DNA from: Prochlorococcus sp. AG-402-K21
GTDB lineage: Bacteria > Cyanobacteriota > Cyanobacteriia > PCC-6307 > Cyanobiaceae
Assembly: GCA_003216775.1 (NCBI GenBank)
Contig: QCII01000001.1
Span: forward strand, 62,001-126,000
Length of the DNA stretch: 64,000 bases
Reading direction: 5' to 3'
Part shown: piece after piece, positions 9,050 through 17,465 of the stretch
How the letters are laid out: each line of letters begins with the position of its first letter
Position numbering within the stretch: the stretch's first letter is position 1
Position numbers and translations under genes: made by a program
Notes under the pieces: model-generated
Database searches by the model: none
What the model was told of the DNA's origin: nothing
What the model saw: the letters and a program-made list of their open reading frames with translations, nothing else

Positions 9050-11083
9050 ATGGTTAATCCTATACATCCAAAAACTATTCAGGAGGTTAAGGAAAAGGCC
9101 GACATTGTTGATGTTATTTCTGAGCATATTGTTCTTAAGAAAAAAGGGAAGGAATTTGTTGGAATTTGCCCTTTTCATGATGATACGAAGCCCTCTATGA
9201 CAGTATCCCCAGTTAAACAATTTTATTATTGTTTTTCTTGTGGAGCAGGCGGTAATTCTATTAAATTTTTAATGGAATTTACACGAGCTAATTTTTCTGA
9301 TGTCGTTCTTTCTCTTGCTAAGAAAAATAATATTAATGTTGAAAATATTGAGGGTCCCCAAGTAGAGGCATATAAAAAACAATTATCTAGAAAAGAAGAA
9401 CTTTATAAAATACTAAGAGTTACTAAAAATTGGTTTAAATCTCAATTAAATAATTCTAGTGGTGCTGCAGCAATGAATTATTTAATATCCCACAGAAACT
9501 TGAATAACAAAATTATTGATAATTTTGAATTAGGCTTTGCTCCAAATTCATGGAATGATTTATTTATCTATCTCACAAAGGTAGAGAAATTTCCTATTAG
9601 CCTCATCTTGGCTTCAGGTCTTGCAATTTCTAAAGATAATTCTGATAAAATCTACGATCGTTTTAGAAATAGATTAATTGTTCCTATACATGATATGCAG
9701 GGACGTGTAGTCGCCTTTGGAGGTAGATCTCTTGATGGTCAAGAACCTAAATATCTTAATTCTCCTGAATCTGAGATATTTGAAAAAGGAAAAATGTTGT
9801 TTGCATTTGAAAAGGCATCTAGCAATATAAGAAAAAGGGACAAAGCAATAATTGTTGAAGGTTACTTTGATGTTATTTCTCTTCATTCAAAAGGTATTAC
9901 AAATTCTGTCGCTTCACTTGGTACTGCATTAAATAAATATCAAATATCTCAACTATGTAGATGTACTGATAATAAAAATATAATCTTGAATTTTGATTCT
10001 GATAATGCAGGAAAATTGGCAACAAAAAGAGTTATAACAGAGGTCGAGAGTCTATCTCTAAATGATCAAATTAATCTTAAGATACTTCAACTAAGTGGTT
10101 TTAAAGATCCTGATGAATATTTAAATAGTCATACTTCAGAAGAGTATTTTAATTTAATTGATAATGCATCATTTTGGATTGATTGGCAGATTGATCAGAT
10201 TTTTATCAATAAAGATATAACTAAGTCTGATATTTTTCAAAGCGTCATTTTTTCGTTGGTAAAACTCTTGAGTAAATTACCTCAATCATCTACCCGAACC
10301 CATTATTTACAAAAAGTTTCTGAAAGATTAAGTAAAGGGCAATCTAGATTAGCGATACAGTTTGAGCAGGACTTGAGGAATCAAGTTAAAGGATTCCGTT
10401 GGCATGGTAGAGCAAAAAAATTTGAGAAACCAAATGAAATTTCTAGGCGTGAGAAAAATGAATCTGAAATAATTTTTTATTATCTTCATTGCCCTAATCT
10501 AAGACTTTTGATTCGTGATGAATTTCTTAAAAGAGATATTAATTGTTTTAATACTCATTATGTTCAAAATATTTGGGAAGCTATTTCAATAATTGAACAA
10601 AATAGTTTAGGTTTAAATTATTTAAATGAATTAAGACAATTAAATAGTGAAATTCTCAAGAAAGAGTTTTCTGGTATTAATTTAATTTCACTTCTGCCAG
10701 ACCATTTAGCTCTTAATAATGCTGATTCATCTAATAAAATAAATCTATTTGTTAATCCAAATGAGTTGTTTTTAACAATGCTTAGTAATCCCAAAGATAA
10801 TTTACTTGGAACTTTATCACTCCTTGAGAGATATAATTCTGTAAAAAGATGTAGACACCTTATTGAATCCTGGGGGTCTCAAAGGTTAAAAACTTTAGAA
10901 AATTGCATATCTATTTTAATTGATAATTCCTCTTTAAGTTCGCCAGATGCGAATAAAGAGATAGACGATCTGTTTAAGGATTTAAACTCAGATGCAATTA
11001 AATTTCAGGAACTATATTATTTAGAAAGACAACATATAAATTTTTTAGATAAGCAACGTTGTGGTAATTTCATTGCTAGCTAA
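9050..11083 (+). CDS. dnaG: DNA primase
   Basis: A 677-residue bacterial primase. The N-terminal CHC2 zinc ribbon has ligands C40, H43, C61 and C64 (CPFHDD...YYCFSCGAGG); the RNA polymerase core follows (LGFAPNSWNDL, GRVVAFGGRSLD, PKYLNSPE), then the Toprim fold with IIVEGYFDVISLHSKGI and NFDSDNAGKLA carrying the metal-binding acids. The C-terminal third should be the helicase-binding domain and is poorly conserved. It synthesises RNA primers at the fork. The start at ATG 9050 gives the usual VNPIHPKTIQEVKEKADIVDVI. Ends 16 bp from the convergent zincin-like gene. Confidence 0.98.
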   Translation: MVNPIHPKTIQEVKEKADIVDVISEHIVLKKKGKEFVGICPFHDDTKPSMTVSPVKQFYYCFSCGAGGNSIKFLMEFTRANFSDVVLSLAKKNNINVENIEGPQVEAYKKQLSRKEELYKILRVTKNWFKSQLNNSSGAAAMNYLISHRNLNNKIIDNFELGFAPNSWNDLFIYLTKVEKFPISLILASGLAISKDNSDKIYDRFRNRLIVPIHDMQGRVVAFGGRSLDGQEPKYLNSPESEIFEKGKMLFAFEKASSNIRKRDKAIIVEGYFDVISLHSKGITNSVASLGTALNKYQISQLCRCTDNKNIILNFDSDNAGKLATKRVITEVESLSLNDQINLKILQLSGFKDPDEYLNSHTSEEYFNLIDNASFWIDWQIDQIFINKDITKSDIFQSVIFSLVKLLSKLPQSSTRTHYLQKVSERLSKGQSRLAIQFEQDLRNQVKGFRWHGRAKKFEKPNEISRREKNESEIIFYYLHCPNLRLLIRDEFLKRDINCFNTHYVQNIWEAISIIEQNSLGLNYLNELRQLNSEILKKEFSGINLISLLPDHLALNNADSSNKINLFVNPNELFLTMLSNPKDNLLGTLSLLERYNSVKRCRHLIESWGSQRLKTLENCISILIDNSSLSSPDANKEIDDLFKDLNSDAIKFQELYYLERQHINFLDKQRCGNFIAS

Positions 11084-11099
11084 TATATTTATTTCAAAT

Positions 11100-11567
11100 T
11101 TATAGGCAGTATTTTTTAATCAATTTTTTTACCTCTTTTGGTTTGTCTTCAAGAATATAAGCTTCTACTTCTTTTGCATAACTCCCAGAAAAATTGGAAG
11201 TAGAGAACTCTAACGCTCTTCTCTTACTCTGATTTATTTTAGCTTCTAAATTTTTTATATCCCCCACTGTTTTATTTTTATTACATTTTTGTATAGCATG
11301 AGTAGCTTCATGTCTTAATGCTTTTCTTATTGCTAATTTGGTTTTGAAATTATCTTTGTTTGGTAGCTGCTTTTTATTTCTATAATTTGTTTTCCTTTTT
11401 GCATTTTCTGTACATATTATTATTTTATTTTCTTCAAAATTATGAAGTCCTTTTATTTCCTTGTTCAAGAGACATTCAATTTTATTCTCTTGAATTATGT
11501 AGTTTGCCTTTACTAATAAGTCAAGAATCTCTTTATCTAATTTGCTTAAAAATATTATAAATTCCAT
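11100..11567 (-). CDS. small zincin-like protein (HExxH) downstream of umuC, function unknown
   Basis: A 155-residue soluble protein with a clear HEATH motif at residues 86-90 (LRHEATHAIQKCN) and a downstream KEVEAYILE segment (about 132-140) whose glutamate could be the third zinc ligand of a gluzincin. The layout is reminiscent of small metallopeptidases such as the M76/Atp23 group, but similarity by eye is limited to the motif and its surroundings, so activity is inferred. There is no signal peptide. It begins 10 bp after the umuC stop on the same strand, so it is likely the third gene of the LexA-box-controlled umuDC unit. Confidence 0.65.
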   Translation of the reverse strand: MEFIIFLSKLDKEILDLLVKANYIIQENKIECLLNKEIKGLHNFEENKIIICTENAKRKTNYRNKKQLPNKDNFKTKLAIRKALRHEATHAIQKCNKNKTVGDIKNLEAKINQSKRRALEFSTSNFSGSYAKEVEAYILEDKPKEVKKLIKKYCL

Positions 11568-11577
11568 TTTATTTTGT

Positions 11578-12864
11578 TTACTTTACTATAGTTGGGATTT
11601 GTTCTATATCAGTTGTAGATGAGCGACTTAAGAAATTCTTATTCATCTTCCAACTCTGTGGATTTTTTGTAATGGCCCATGTAATTGCATTGTCATTAAA
11701 TCTTTTATTTAATAAATCAATTGTTCTCATGAGAGTTGTTGATTTTTTTAGATCTTCCTGAGATTTGTAATTGATAACTGATTGCTGTAAATATTTGTTA
11801 TTACTTAAATCCTGCATTAAAACACCAGCTTTTGAGAATTTATATTCAGGATTATAAATTTCTCTAGATAATTCAACTACTATTTTTAAAATATTATTTG
11901 TGTCGTCTGTTGCATATGAAAGCTTTCTATGAGCACTTCTTTGATAATTTTGACTTGAATATTTACTGGTTCTGGCAAATACTCTAATATCAGATGATTG
12001 TAAATTCTGACTTCTCATTTTTTCAGACGCTTTTATTGCGTGAGTTGCCAGTGCTTGAGTTAAGTCTTCTAATTTTGTGACAGGAGTACCAAAACTCCTG
12101 CTTACCTGAATTTCTTTTTTTGATTTCTTGTTTTTTTCTATAGGCAGACATTTATGACCTTTCAGTTCTAATTGCAATCTTTTCCCTACGATTCCTAATT
12201 TTTTAACAATTTCATTTGTTTTCATATCTCTTAATTCTCTCGCATTTTTAATACCTTTACTCTGTAACCAAATAGAGGTTTGTTTCCCCACTCCCCATAT
12301 CTTATCTACACTAATTCTCTTCAAATAATCATTCTCATTTCTAGTTTTAGCTAAATCAAATATTCCAGCTGAATAATCAATATTTTTAGCTAATTTATTA
12401 GCAATTTTTGCTCTTACTTTATTTTCTCCTATTCCTACTGTTATGGTAATCCCTAAATTCTGATATATTAATGATCTTATGTTTCTTGCCCAAGGATATA
12501 AACTTTTATCATTAGGTCTAGGAATCGAGATAAATGCTTCGTCAATAGAGTAAATTTCTATGTGTTCACAGTGGTTTTTTAGTAAATTCATTAGTCTTTT
12601 GCTCATGTCGCCGTAAAGCGAGTAGTTTGAACTTAAGACTGCGACATCTAATTTATTTAGTCTTTCTTTCACCTTAAAATAAGGAGTTCCCATTTTAATT
12701 TTTAAAGCTCGCGCTTCAGGACTTCTCGCAATGATACATCCGTCATTATTAGATAAAATTACTAATGGTCTATTCCTTAAATGAGGATTGATATTTTGTT
12801 CACATGACGCGTAAAAATTATTAGCATCTATAAGAGCTATAGCATTAATACTTGAAATTCTCAT
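11578..12864 (-). CDS. umuC: Y-family translesion DNA polymerase V, UmuC subunit
   Basis: A 428-residue Y-family polymerase, near the E. coli UmuC length (422). Catalytic acids are intact: D13 in ALIDANNFYASCE and D108/E109 in YSIDEAFIS; ILSNNDGCIIARSPEARALKIKMG is the fingers region specific to UmuC rather than DinB. HhH (VDKIWGVGKQTSIWL) and little-finger domains follow. The start is ATG 12864, whose ATGA overlaps the umuD stop; a longer frame from 12900 lies wholly within umuD and is rejected. With processed UmuD it bypasses lesions during SOS. Followed after 10 bp by the zincin-like gene. Confidence 0.96.
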   Translation of the reverse strand: MRISSINAIALIDANNFYASCEQNINPHLRNRPLVILSNNDGCIIARSPEARALKIKMGTPYFKVKERLNKLDVAVLSSNYSLYGDMSKRLMNLLKNHCEHIEIYSIDEAFISIPRPNDKSLYPWARNIRSLIYQNLGITITVGIGENKVRAKIANKLAKNIDYSAGIFDLAKTRNENDYLKRISVDKIWGVGKQTSIWLQSKGIKNARELRDMKTNEIVKKLGIVGKRLQLELKGHKCLPIEKNKKSKKEIQVSRSFGTPVTKLEDLTQALATHAIKASEKMRSQNLQSSDIRVFARTSKYSSQNYQRSAHRKLSYATDDTNNILKIVVELSREIYNPEYKFSKAGVLMQDLSNNKYLQQSVINYKSQEDLKKSTTLMRTIDLLNKRFNDNAITWAITKNPQSWKMNKNFLSRSSTTDIEQIPTIVK

Positions 12865-13277
12865 AAATAGCCATGTATTGAATAAATAACTACTCCCCAT
12901 ATCTGTACATCAATATGGTTTTTAAATCTAAAATCAGGATAATTATGATTTTCTGCTTTTAAATATAATTCATTATTTTTTATAGATAATCTTTTTATTG
13001 TAAATTCTCCATCTATCATTGCAATGATAATATTCCCTGGCCTGGCTGTTAAACTCTTGTCTACTATTATTAAATCTTTATCTTTAATTCCTGCATTTAT
13101 CATTGATTCACCTTTAACTCTAAGAAAAAAAGTGCTAAACGGATTAGATATTAAATGTTCATTTAAATCTATATTTTCTTCTGTATAGTCGTCTGCTGGG
13201 GAAGGAAATCCTGCGGATACGGAATCATTTAATAGAGGGACTTTAAACTTTTTGCCAGCTGAATCAAAACAATTCAA
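12861..13277 (-). CDS. umuD: UmuD-type S24 protease, polymerase V subunit
   Basis: A 138-residue LexA/UmuD family protein. The self-cleavage site is A22-G23 (SVSAGFPSPADDY), the nucleophile S58 is in VKGESM and the general base K95 is in DGEFTIKRL, matching E. coli UmuD S60/K97. There is no DNA-binding domain, which separates it from LexA. RecA filaments would trigger cleavage to UmuD', which pairs with UmuC. Translationally coupled to umuC by an ATGA overlap. A LexA-type box 14 bp upstream predicts DNA-damage induction. Confidence 0.96.
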   Translation of the reverse strand: MNCFDSAGKKFKVPLLNDSVSAGFPSPADDYTEENIDLNEHLISNPFSTFFLRVKGESMINAGIKDKDLIIVDKSLTARPGNIIIAMIDGEFTIKRLSIKNNELYLKAENHNYPDFRFKNHIDVQIWGVVIYSIHGYL

Positions 13278-13290
13278 GATTTAAATTAAT

Positions 13291-13304
13291 AGTATATATG
13301 TACT
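13291..13304 (-). promoter_or_regulatory. LexA (SOS) box upstream of umuD
   Basis: The plus strand reads AGTATATATGTACT, one mismatch (C to T at position 5) from the cyanobacterial LexA consensus AGTACWNWTGTACT. It ends 14 bp before the umuD start codon, and a TATAGT-like -10 element lies just beside it on the minus strand, so bound LexA would block transcription of umuDC. Match to consensus is seen in the sequence; regulation is inferred from known cyanobacterial LexA sites. Confidence 0.75.
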
Positions 13305-13375
13305 ATACTATAAAAACAAAAAAATAGTTAATTATTAAACTTTTATATATTAATTTTAGATTTAATCTAATCTTT

Positions 13376-13792
13376 TTAAGAGCGATGGTATGGGGAGTTG
13401 TTGGATATGGAAATAGCTCTATAGATTTGCTCGATAAGAATTAATCTAGCTAATTCATGTGGAAAAGTTAGAGGAGAAAGGCTTAGGATAAGATCTGATT
13501 GTTCTTTTATATCTGAACTAATTCCATAAGTATCACCAATTAAGAAATTAATTTTTTTATTTTTAAAGTTTAAGAATAAAGAAGATAGTTCTACTGAATT
13601 AAATTGCTTCCCTTCTTCGCTTAGGCAGATAATAATATTATTATTAGATCTAAGTTTATTTATATTAAAACTCTTTAACTCATTAATAATAATTTCAGGC
13701 ATTCTTTTTTTGTATTGATTAATTCCATCTCTAATCCAATTTTTCTTTATTTTGCCAATAGCATAAATTATTAATCTATTACTCTGAAGCAT
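13376..13792 (-). CDS. rlmH: 23S rRNA (pseudouridine1915-N3)-methyltransferase
   Basis: A 138-residue SPOUT methyltransferase of the RlmH/YbeA family: [23 protein letters not shown] at the N-terminus, [12 protein letters not shown] as the SAM-binding glycine loop and the diagnostic C-terminus [22 protein letters not shown]...NSPYHRS. It methylates the conserved pseudouridine in helix 69 of 23S rRNA. Slightly shorter than E. coli (155). The gap to the downstream umuD (98 bp) holds the LexA box, arguing that umuD has its own promoter. Confidence 0.96.
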   Translation of the reverse strand: MLQSNRLIIYAIGKIKKNWIRDGINQYKKRMPEIIINELKSFNINKLRSNNNIIICLSEEGKQFNSVELSSLFLNFKNKKINFLIGDTYGISSDIKEQSDLILSLSPLTFPHELARLILIEQIYRAISISNNSPYHRS

Positions 13793-13811
13793 AAGTAAAT
13801 ATTAAATTTAA

Positions 13812-14144
13812 TTATTCATCGAGAAGATAATTAAATTCATCATATAGTTCTTCTTCAATTGTTAATTTCTTAGGATAATTATCTTTTTTAGAATTCATAT
13901 TAATTTGATTTAGCTCACTTTTCCTTAGTGAAAGATTAACGTTAGAAGTCTCGACTAGAGATTCTGAATTATCAATTAATGAATAAAATATATTATTAGG
14001 ATCTTCTGAATTAAGCGGTTTGGTGATTAGATTATCATTGTTAGGTATATTTGTGTAATTACTTATATTTTTACTTTCGTTATTTAAACTTTTATTTTTT
14101 TTAAATTTATTGAGTTTATCTAAATTCTTTTTTGATAAGCTCAT
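13812..14144 (-). CDS. unknown small acidic protein
   Basis: A 110-residue soluble protein with no recognised domain. The N-terminal 25 residues are basic and lysine/asparagine-rich (LDKLNKFKKNK), the centre is polar low-complexity sequence and the C-terminus is acidic (TIEEELYDEFNYLLDE), perhaps a short helix used for binding. It lies 19 bp upstream of rlmH on the same strand and is divergent from rsmA across 56 bp. Coding status is supported by the uninterrupted frame, ATG start and tight packing rather than homology. Confidence 0.6.
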   Translation of the reverse strand: MSLSKKNLDKLNKFKKNKSLNNESKNISNYTNIPNNDNLITKPLNSEDPNNIFYSLIDNSESLVETSNVNLSLRKSELNQINMNSKKDNYPKKLTIEEELYDEFNYLLDE

Positions 14145-14200
14145 GATATAAAGTATTAAATAAATTCATATTTAATTAAAACATATTATTTATCTTTTAG

Positions 14201-15025
14201 ATGAATTCTAAAAATTATCAACAAAAAAAAAGATTTGGACAACACTGGTTGGTAAATAAAAAAATATTAGAAAAAATTAAAGAAATTGCTGTTCTAAATA
14301 AAAATGACTTTATTTTAGAAATTGGTCCAGGTAAAGGAGCTTTAACATCTAAGTTATTAGATTCAGAAATTAAAAAATTACATGCGATTGAATTAGATAG
14401 AGATTTAATAAATTTATTAAACGATAAATTCAATAAGAATGATAAGTTTTCACTTCAGCAGGGAGATATTCTTTCTGTAAATTTAGATTCGATTAATAAG
14501 AAGATTACAAAAGTGATTGCAAATATTCCTTACAATATAACTGGCCCAATATTGGATATTTTTATAGGGCGATTGGGCATTATAAGAAATTATAATTACG
14601 AAAAAATAATTTTTTTGATGCAGAAAGAGGTAGTAGATAGAATTTTGTCAAAAGAGGGAAGTACCAATGCAGGTGCTCTTAGTATAAGAATGCAACTTTT
14701 ATCTAAAATAAAAAAAATTTGCGATGTACCTCCTTCATCATTTAGTCCGCCTCCAAAAGTTTATTCTTCTTTAGTAGTTTTCGAACCAATTAAAAATGAT
14801 TTAAGATTGGACGTTGATCTAGAAAAATATATAGATCAACTGCTTCGAATTTCATTTAATTCAAGAAGAAAAATGCTTAGAAATACTCTAAATTCAATAC
14901 TCTCAAATGAGGAGATAAATGAATTATCTGAATCTTCTAAAATTTGTTTTAATTTAAGGCCACAAGATATTTCTATTGACCAATGGATTAAGCTTGCAGA
15001 AAATTGTATTAAAATTAAAAAATAA
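14201..15025 (+). CDS. rsmA: 16S rRNA dimethyladenosine transferase
   Basis: A 274-residue KsgA/RsmA. The N-terminal [18 protein letters not shown] motif [17 protein letters not shown] and the catalytic [11 protein letters not shown] (N-I-P-Y in place of N-L-P-Y) are all present, followed by the C-terminal helical domain with [13 protein letters not shown]. It dimethylates two adjacent adenines in the 16S rRNA 3' hairpin (E. coli A1518/A1519). It starts a plus-strand run and is followed 12 bp later by ispE. Confidence 0.97.
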   Translation: MNSKNYQQKKRFGQHWLVNKKILEKIKEIAVLNKNDFILEIGPGKGALTSKLLDSEIKKLHAIELDRDLINLLNDKFNKNDKFSLQQGDILSVNLDSINKKITKVIANIPYNITGPILDIFIGRLGIIRNYNYEKIIFLMQKEVVDRILSKEGSTNAGALSIRMQLLSKIKKICDVPPSSFSPPPKVYSSLVVFEPIKNDLRLDVDLEKYIDQLLRISFNSRRKMLRNTLNSILSNEEINELSESSKICFNLRPQDISIDQWIKLAENCIKIKK

Positions 15026-15037
15026 AAATTTAATTAT

Positions 15038-15973
15038 ATGCAAGATTTAGCTAAAACGAAAATTATTATAAAATCTCCCGCCAAAATAAATTTGCACCTT
15101 GAAGTTATAGGTAAAAGAGAAGATGGATTCCATGAGTTAGCAATGATTATGCAAAATATTGATCTTTCTGATTATTTAGAATTTCAAATCAATAATGAAG
15201 GTTTAATTAAACTTGAATCTGATTGTAATGACCTAAGCTTATCTAGTGATAACTTAATTGTTAAATCGGCAAATCTATTAAGGGAAAAAACAAATATACA
15301 CTTTGGCGCGAATATTTATTTAAGAAAAAATATTCCAATTGGTGCAGGATTAGCAGGTGGATCCAGTAATGCAGCAGCAACATTAATTGGTCTTAATAAG
15401 TTATGGGATTTAGACTTAGATCAAGAAATATTATGTTCATTAGCATCAACTTTAGGATCTGATATTCCCTTTTTTATAAATGGTGGTATTCAATTATGTT
15501 TTGGAAGAGGAGAAATTTTGGAGAAATTAGATTCAAACTTTGAATATGGAGTAATTCTTTTAAAAAATCCAAATATATCAGTATCTACTGCTGAAACTTA
15601 TAAAAAATATAGTAATAGATTTTGTAATCAATATCTTACTAATAGAGAAATGATAGAGAACATAAGAAAAAATTTAAGAGAGAATGGTTTAGATAACTTA
15701 AATTATGATAATAATCATTTAACTATTAAAAATGATTTGCAGTTAGTTGTTGAAAATGACAATGATTCTGTAAAGCAGGCATTATATTTACTTTCTGAAT
15801 TAGAGAATTGTCTGACATTTTCGATGAGTGGATCAGGTCCTACATGCTTTGCACTCTTTAAAGATGTAGAGACTGCAAAAAAAGAATTAACTGCAAATTA
15901 TAAATTATTTAAAAATAACGGTTACGATTCATGGGTTTGCACTTTTCTTGAAAAGGGAATAACATTCATATAA
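15038..15973 (+). CDS. ispE: 4-diphosphocytidyl-2-C-methyl-D-erythritol kinase
   Basis: A 311-residue GHMP kinase of the MEP isoprenoid pathway. SPAKINLHLEVIGKREDGFHEL is the IspE-specific N-terminus, IPIGAGLAGGSSNAAA is the GHMP ATP loop, and MSGSGPTCFALF is the C-terminal motif. It phosphorylates CDP-methylerythritol; dxs of the same pathway is also in this window at 38.6 kb. It is in the run rsmA-ispE-DUF3082. Confidence 0.97.
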   Translation: MQDLAKTKIIIKSPAKINLHLEVIGKREDGFHELAMIMQNIDLSDYLEFQINNEGLIKLESDCNDLSLSSDNLIVKSANLLREKTNIHFGANIYLRKNIPIGAGLAGGSSNAAATLIGLNKLWDLDLDQEILCSLASTLGSDIPFFINGGIQLCFGRGEILEKLDSNFEYGVILLKNPNISVSTAETYKKYSNRFCNQYLTNREMIENIRKNLRENGLDNLNYDNNHLTIKNDLQLVVENDNDSVKQALYLLSELENCLTFSMSGSGPTCFALFKDVETAKKELTANYKLFKNNGYDSWVCTFLEKGITFI

Positions 15974-15995
15974 AAAATTTTTTTAAAATTTTATT

Positions 15996-16298
15996 GTGGC
16001 TGATAATAGTAATGAGAATATTGAAAAAAATATTCCTGAAAAAGGACCATTAAATTTCATTGTAGGATCATTAACCAGTTTTTTATTATTTATATTTTTT
16101 TATTTATTAAGCAATAAAATTGCAATTTATTTTTCAATACATAAACCATCTAATTCTTCTGAAATAGTCCAAAATATTTCTTCTAGTATTAATACCTTAA
16201 TAATTGGATTATCTTTTTTGCTAACTTTTTCTTTTGCTTTTATTGGTATAGGACTTTTTATTGTATTTATTCGTAGTTTTTTTCTGAAGAAAAGTTGA
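15996..16298 (+). CDS. DUF3082-like membrane protein
   Basis: A 100-residue protein starting at GTG 15996. It has an acidic N-terminus, then two transmembrane helices at about 19-44 and 66-93 with a short linker, ending in basic residues. The GPLNFIVGSLTSFLLF...NKIAIYFS pattern resembles the cyanobacterial and plastid DUF3082 family, whose function is not established. It follows ispE by 22 bp. Confidence 0.65.
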   Translation: MADNSNENIEKNIPEKGPLNFIVGSLTSFLLFIFFYLLSNKIAIYFSIHKPSNSSEIVQNISSSINTLIIGLSFLLTFSFAFIGIGLFIVFIRSFFLKKS

Positions 16299-16333
16299 AT
16301 TACGAATATTATTAAAATAATTACTTTATTTGA

Positions 16334-16429
16334 ATGTCTTTGCATGACTTGGGACTTTTAATACTTTTGCTTTCACCAGGAATGATTTTGTCAATATTAC
16401 TACTTATAACCTTTGCTGAAGGAGGTTAA
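16334..16429 (+). CDS. 31-residue hydrophobic peptide, probable membrane microprotein
   Basis: An ATG at 16334 opens a 31-codon frame ending TAA 16427-16429, in an otherwise gene-free gap between the DUF3082 gene and pdhB. The product is a short polar start (MSLHDLG), one strongly hydrophobic segment (LLILLLSPGMILSILLLIT) and a short tail FAEGG: one transmembrane helix broken by a Ser-Pro-Gly. This is the architecture of the tiny single-span subunits of photosynthetic and NDH complexes, but I cannot match it to a named one. The frame fills half the gap. Expression is not shown by sequence. Confidence 0.55.
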   Translation: MSLHDLGLLILLLSPGMILSILLLITFAEGG

Positions 16430-16478
16430 CTTAATCAAAGTGGTAGGATTATATATGTGATTAATTAGGTAATTAATT

Positions 16479-17462
16479 GTGGCTGGAACATTATTATTTA
16501 ATGCTTTGAAAGAGGCAATTGATGAAGAAATGGCAAATGATCTAAATGTTTGCGTTATGGGGGAAGATGTTGGCCAATATGGAGGATCTTATAAGGTAAC
16601 TAAGGATTTATATGAAAAATATGGAGATTTAAGAGTCTTAGATACTCCAATCGCAGAGAATAGTTTTACAGGGATGGCTGTGGGTGCAGCAATGACTGGG
16701 TTAAGACCAATAGTAGAAGGAATGAATATGGGTTTTTTGCTTTTAGCTTTTAATCAGATATCAAATAATATGGGCATGCTTAGATATACAAGCGGAGGAA
16801 ATTATAAAATACCTGCAGTAGTTCGAGGGCCTGGAGGAGTTGGTCGTCAACTTGGTGCTGAACACAGTCAAAGACTTGAAGCATATTTTCATGCAGTTCC
16901 TGGTATAAAGATTGTTGCATGCAGTACACCTACAAATGCTAAAGGTTTAATGAAAGCAGCTATAAGAGATGATAATCCAGTTTTATTTTTCGAACATGTT
17001 CTTCTATACAACTTGTCTGAAGAATTACCTGAGGGAGATTATACTTGCGCTTTAGATCAGGCTGACGTTGTAAAAGAAGGTAAAGACATTACTTTATTGA
17101 CTTATTCAAGAATGAGACATCACTGCCTCAAAGCTCTTGAAGAATTAGAAAACAAAGGTATAGATGTTGAGTTAATCGATTTAATAAGTTTAAAACCATT
17201 TGATATGGAAACTATCTCAAAATCAATAAGAAAAACAAATAAAGTAATTATTGTTGAAGAATGTATGAAGACTGGAGGTATTGGTGCAGAATTAATTGCT
17301 TTGATAACAGAAGAGTGTTTCGATGATCTTGATGTCCGACCAATTAGATTATCTAGTCAGGATATTCCAACTCCGTATAATGGAAATCTTGAGAATTTGA
17401 CAATAATCCAACCACATCAAATAGTTGAAAAAGTTGAAGATTTAATTAGTGGGAGTATATAG
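16479..17462 (+). CDS. pdhB: pyruvate dehydrogenase E1 component, beta subunit
   Basis: A 327-residue E1-beta of the alpha2-beta2 type. Signature stretches are [39 protein letters not shown] (thiamine-diphosphate-activating Glu region), [23 protein letters not shown] and the C-terminal [14 protein letters not shown]. It decarboxylates pyruvate with the alpha subunit, feeding acetyl-CoA synthesis. GTG start at 16479. The alpha subunit gene is not in the window. secD starts 3 bp after its stop, so the two are probably cotranscribed. Confidence 0.96.
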   Translation: MAGTLLFNALKEAIDEEMANDLNVCVMGEDVGQYGGSYKVTKDLYEKYGDLRVLDTPIAENSFTGMAVGAAMTGLRPIVEGMNMGFLLLAFNQISNNMGMLRYTSGGNYKIPAVVRGPGGVGRQLGAEHSQRLEAYFHAVPGIKIVACSTPTNAKGLMKAAIRDDNPVLFFEHVLLYNLSEELPEGDYTCALDQADVVKEGKDITLLTYSRMRHHCLKALEELENKGIDVELIDLISLKPFDMETISKSIRKTNKVIIVEECMKTGGIGAELIALITEECFDDLDVRPIRLSSQDIPTPYNGNLENLTIIQPHQIVEKVEDLISGSI

Positions 17463-17465
17463 GCA

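Noticed and set aside
12865-12900. Longer umuC starting at 12900
   Set aside because: The extra 12 codons lie entirely within umuD and are not conserved; ATG 12864 forms an ATGA overlap and gives the normal N-terminus.
13344-13358. Palindrome TTAGATTTAATCTAA after rlmH as a terminator
   Set aside because: The stem is 5 bp at most and no T-tract follows on the minus strand.
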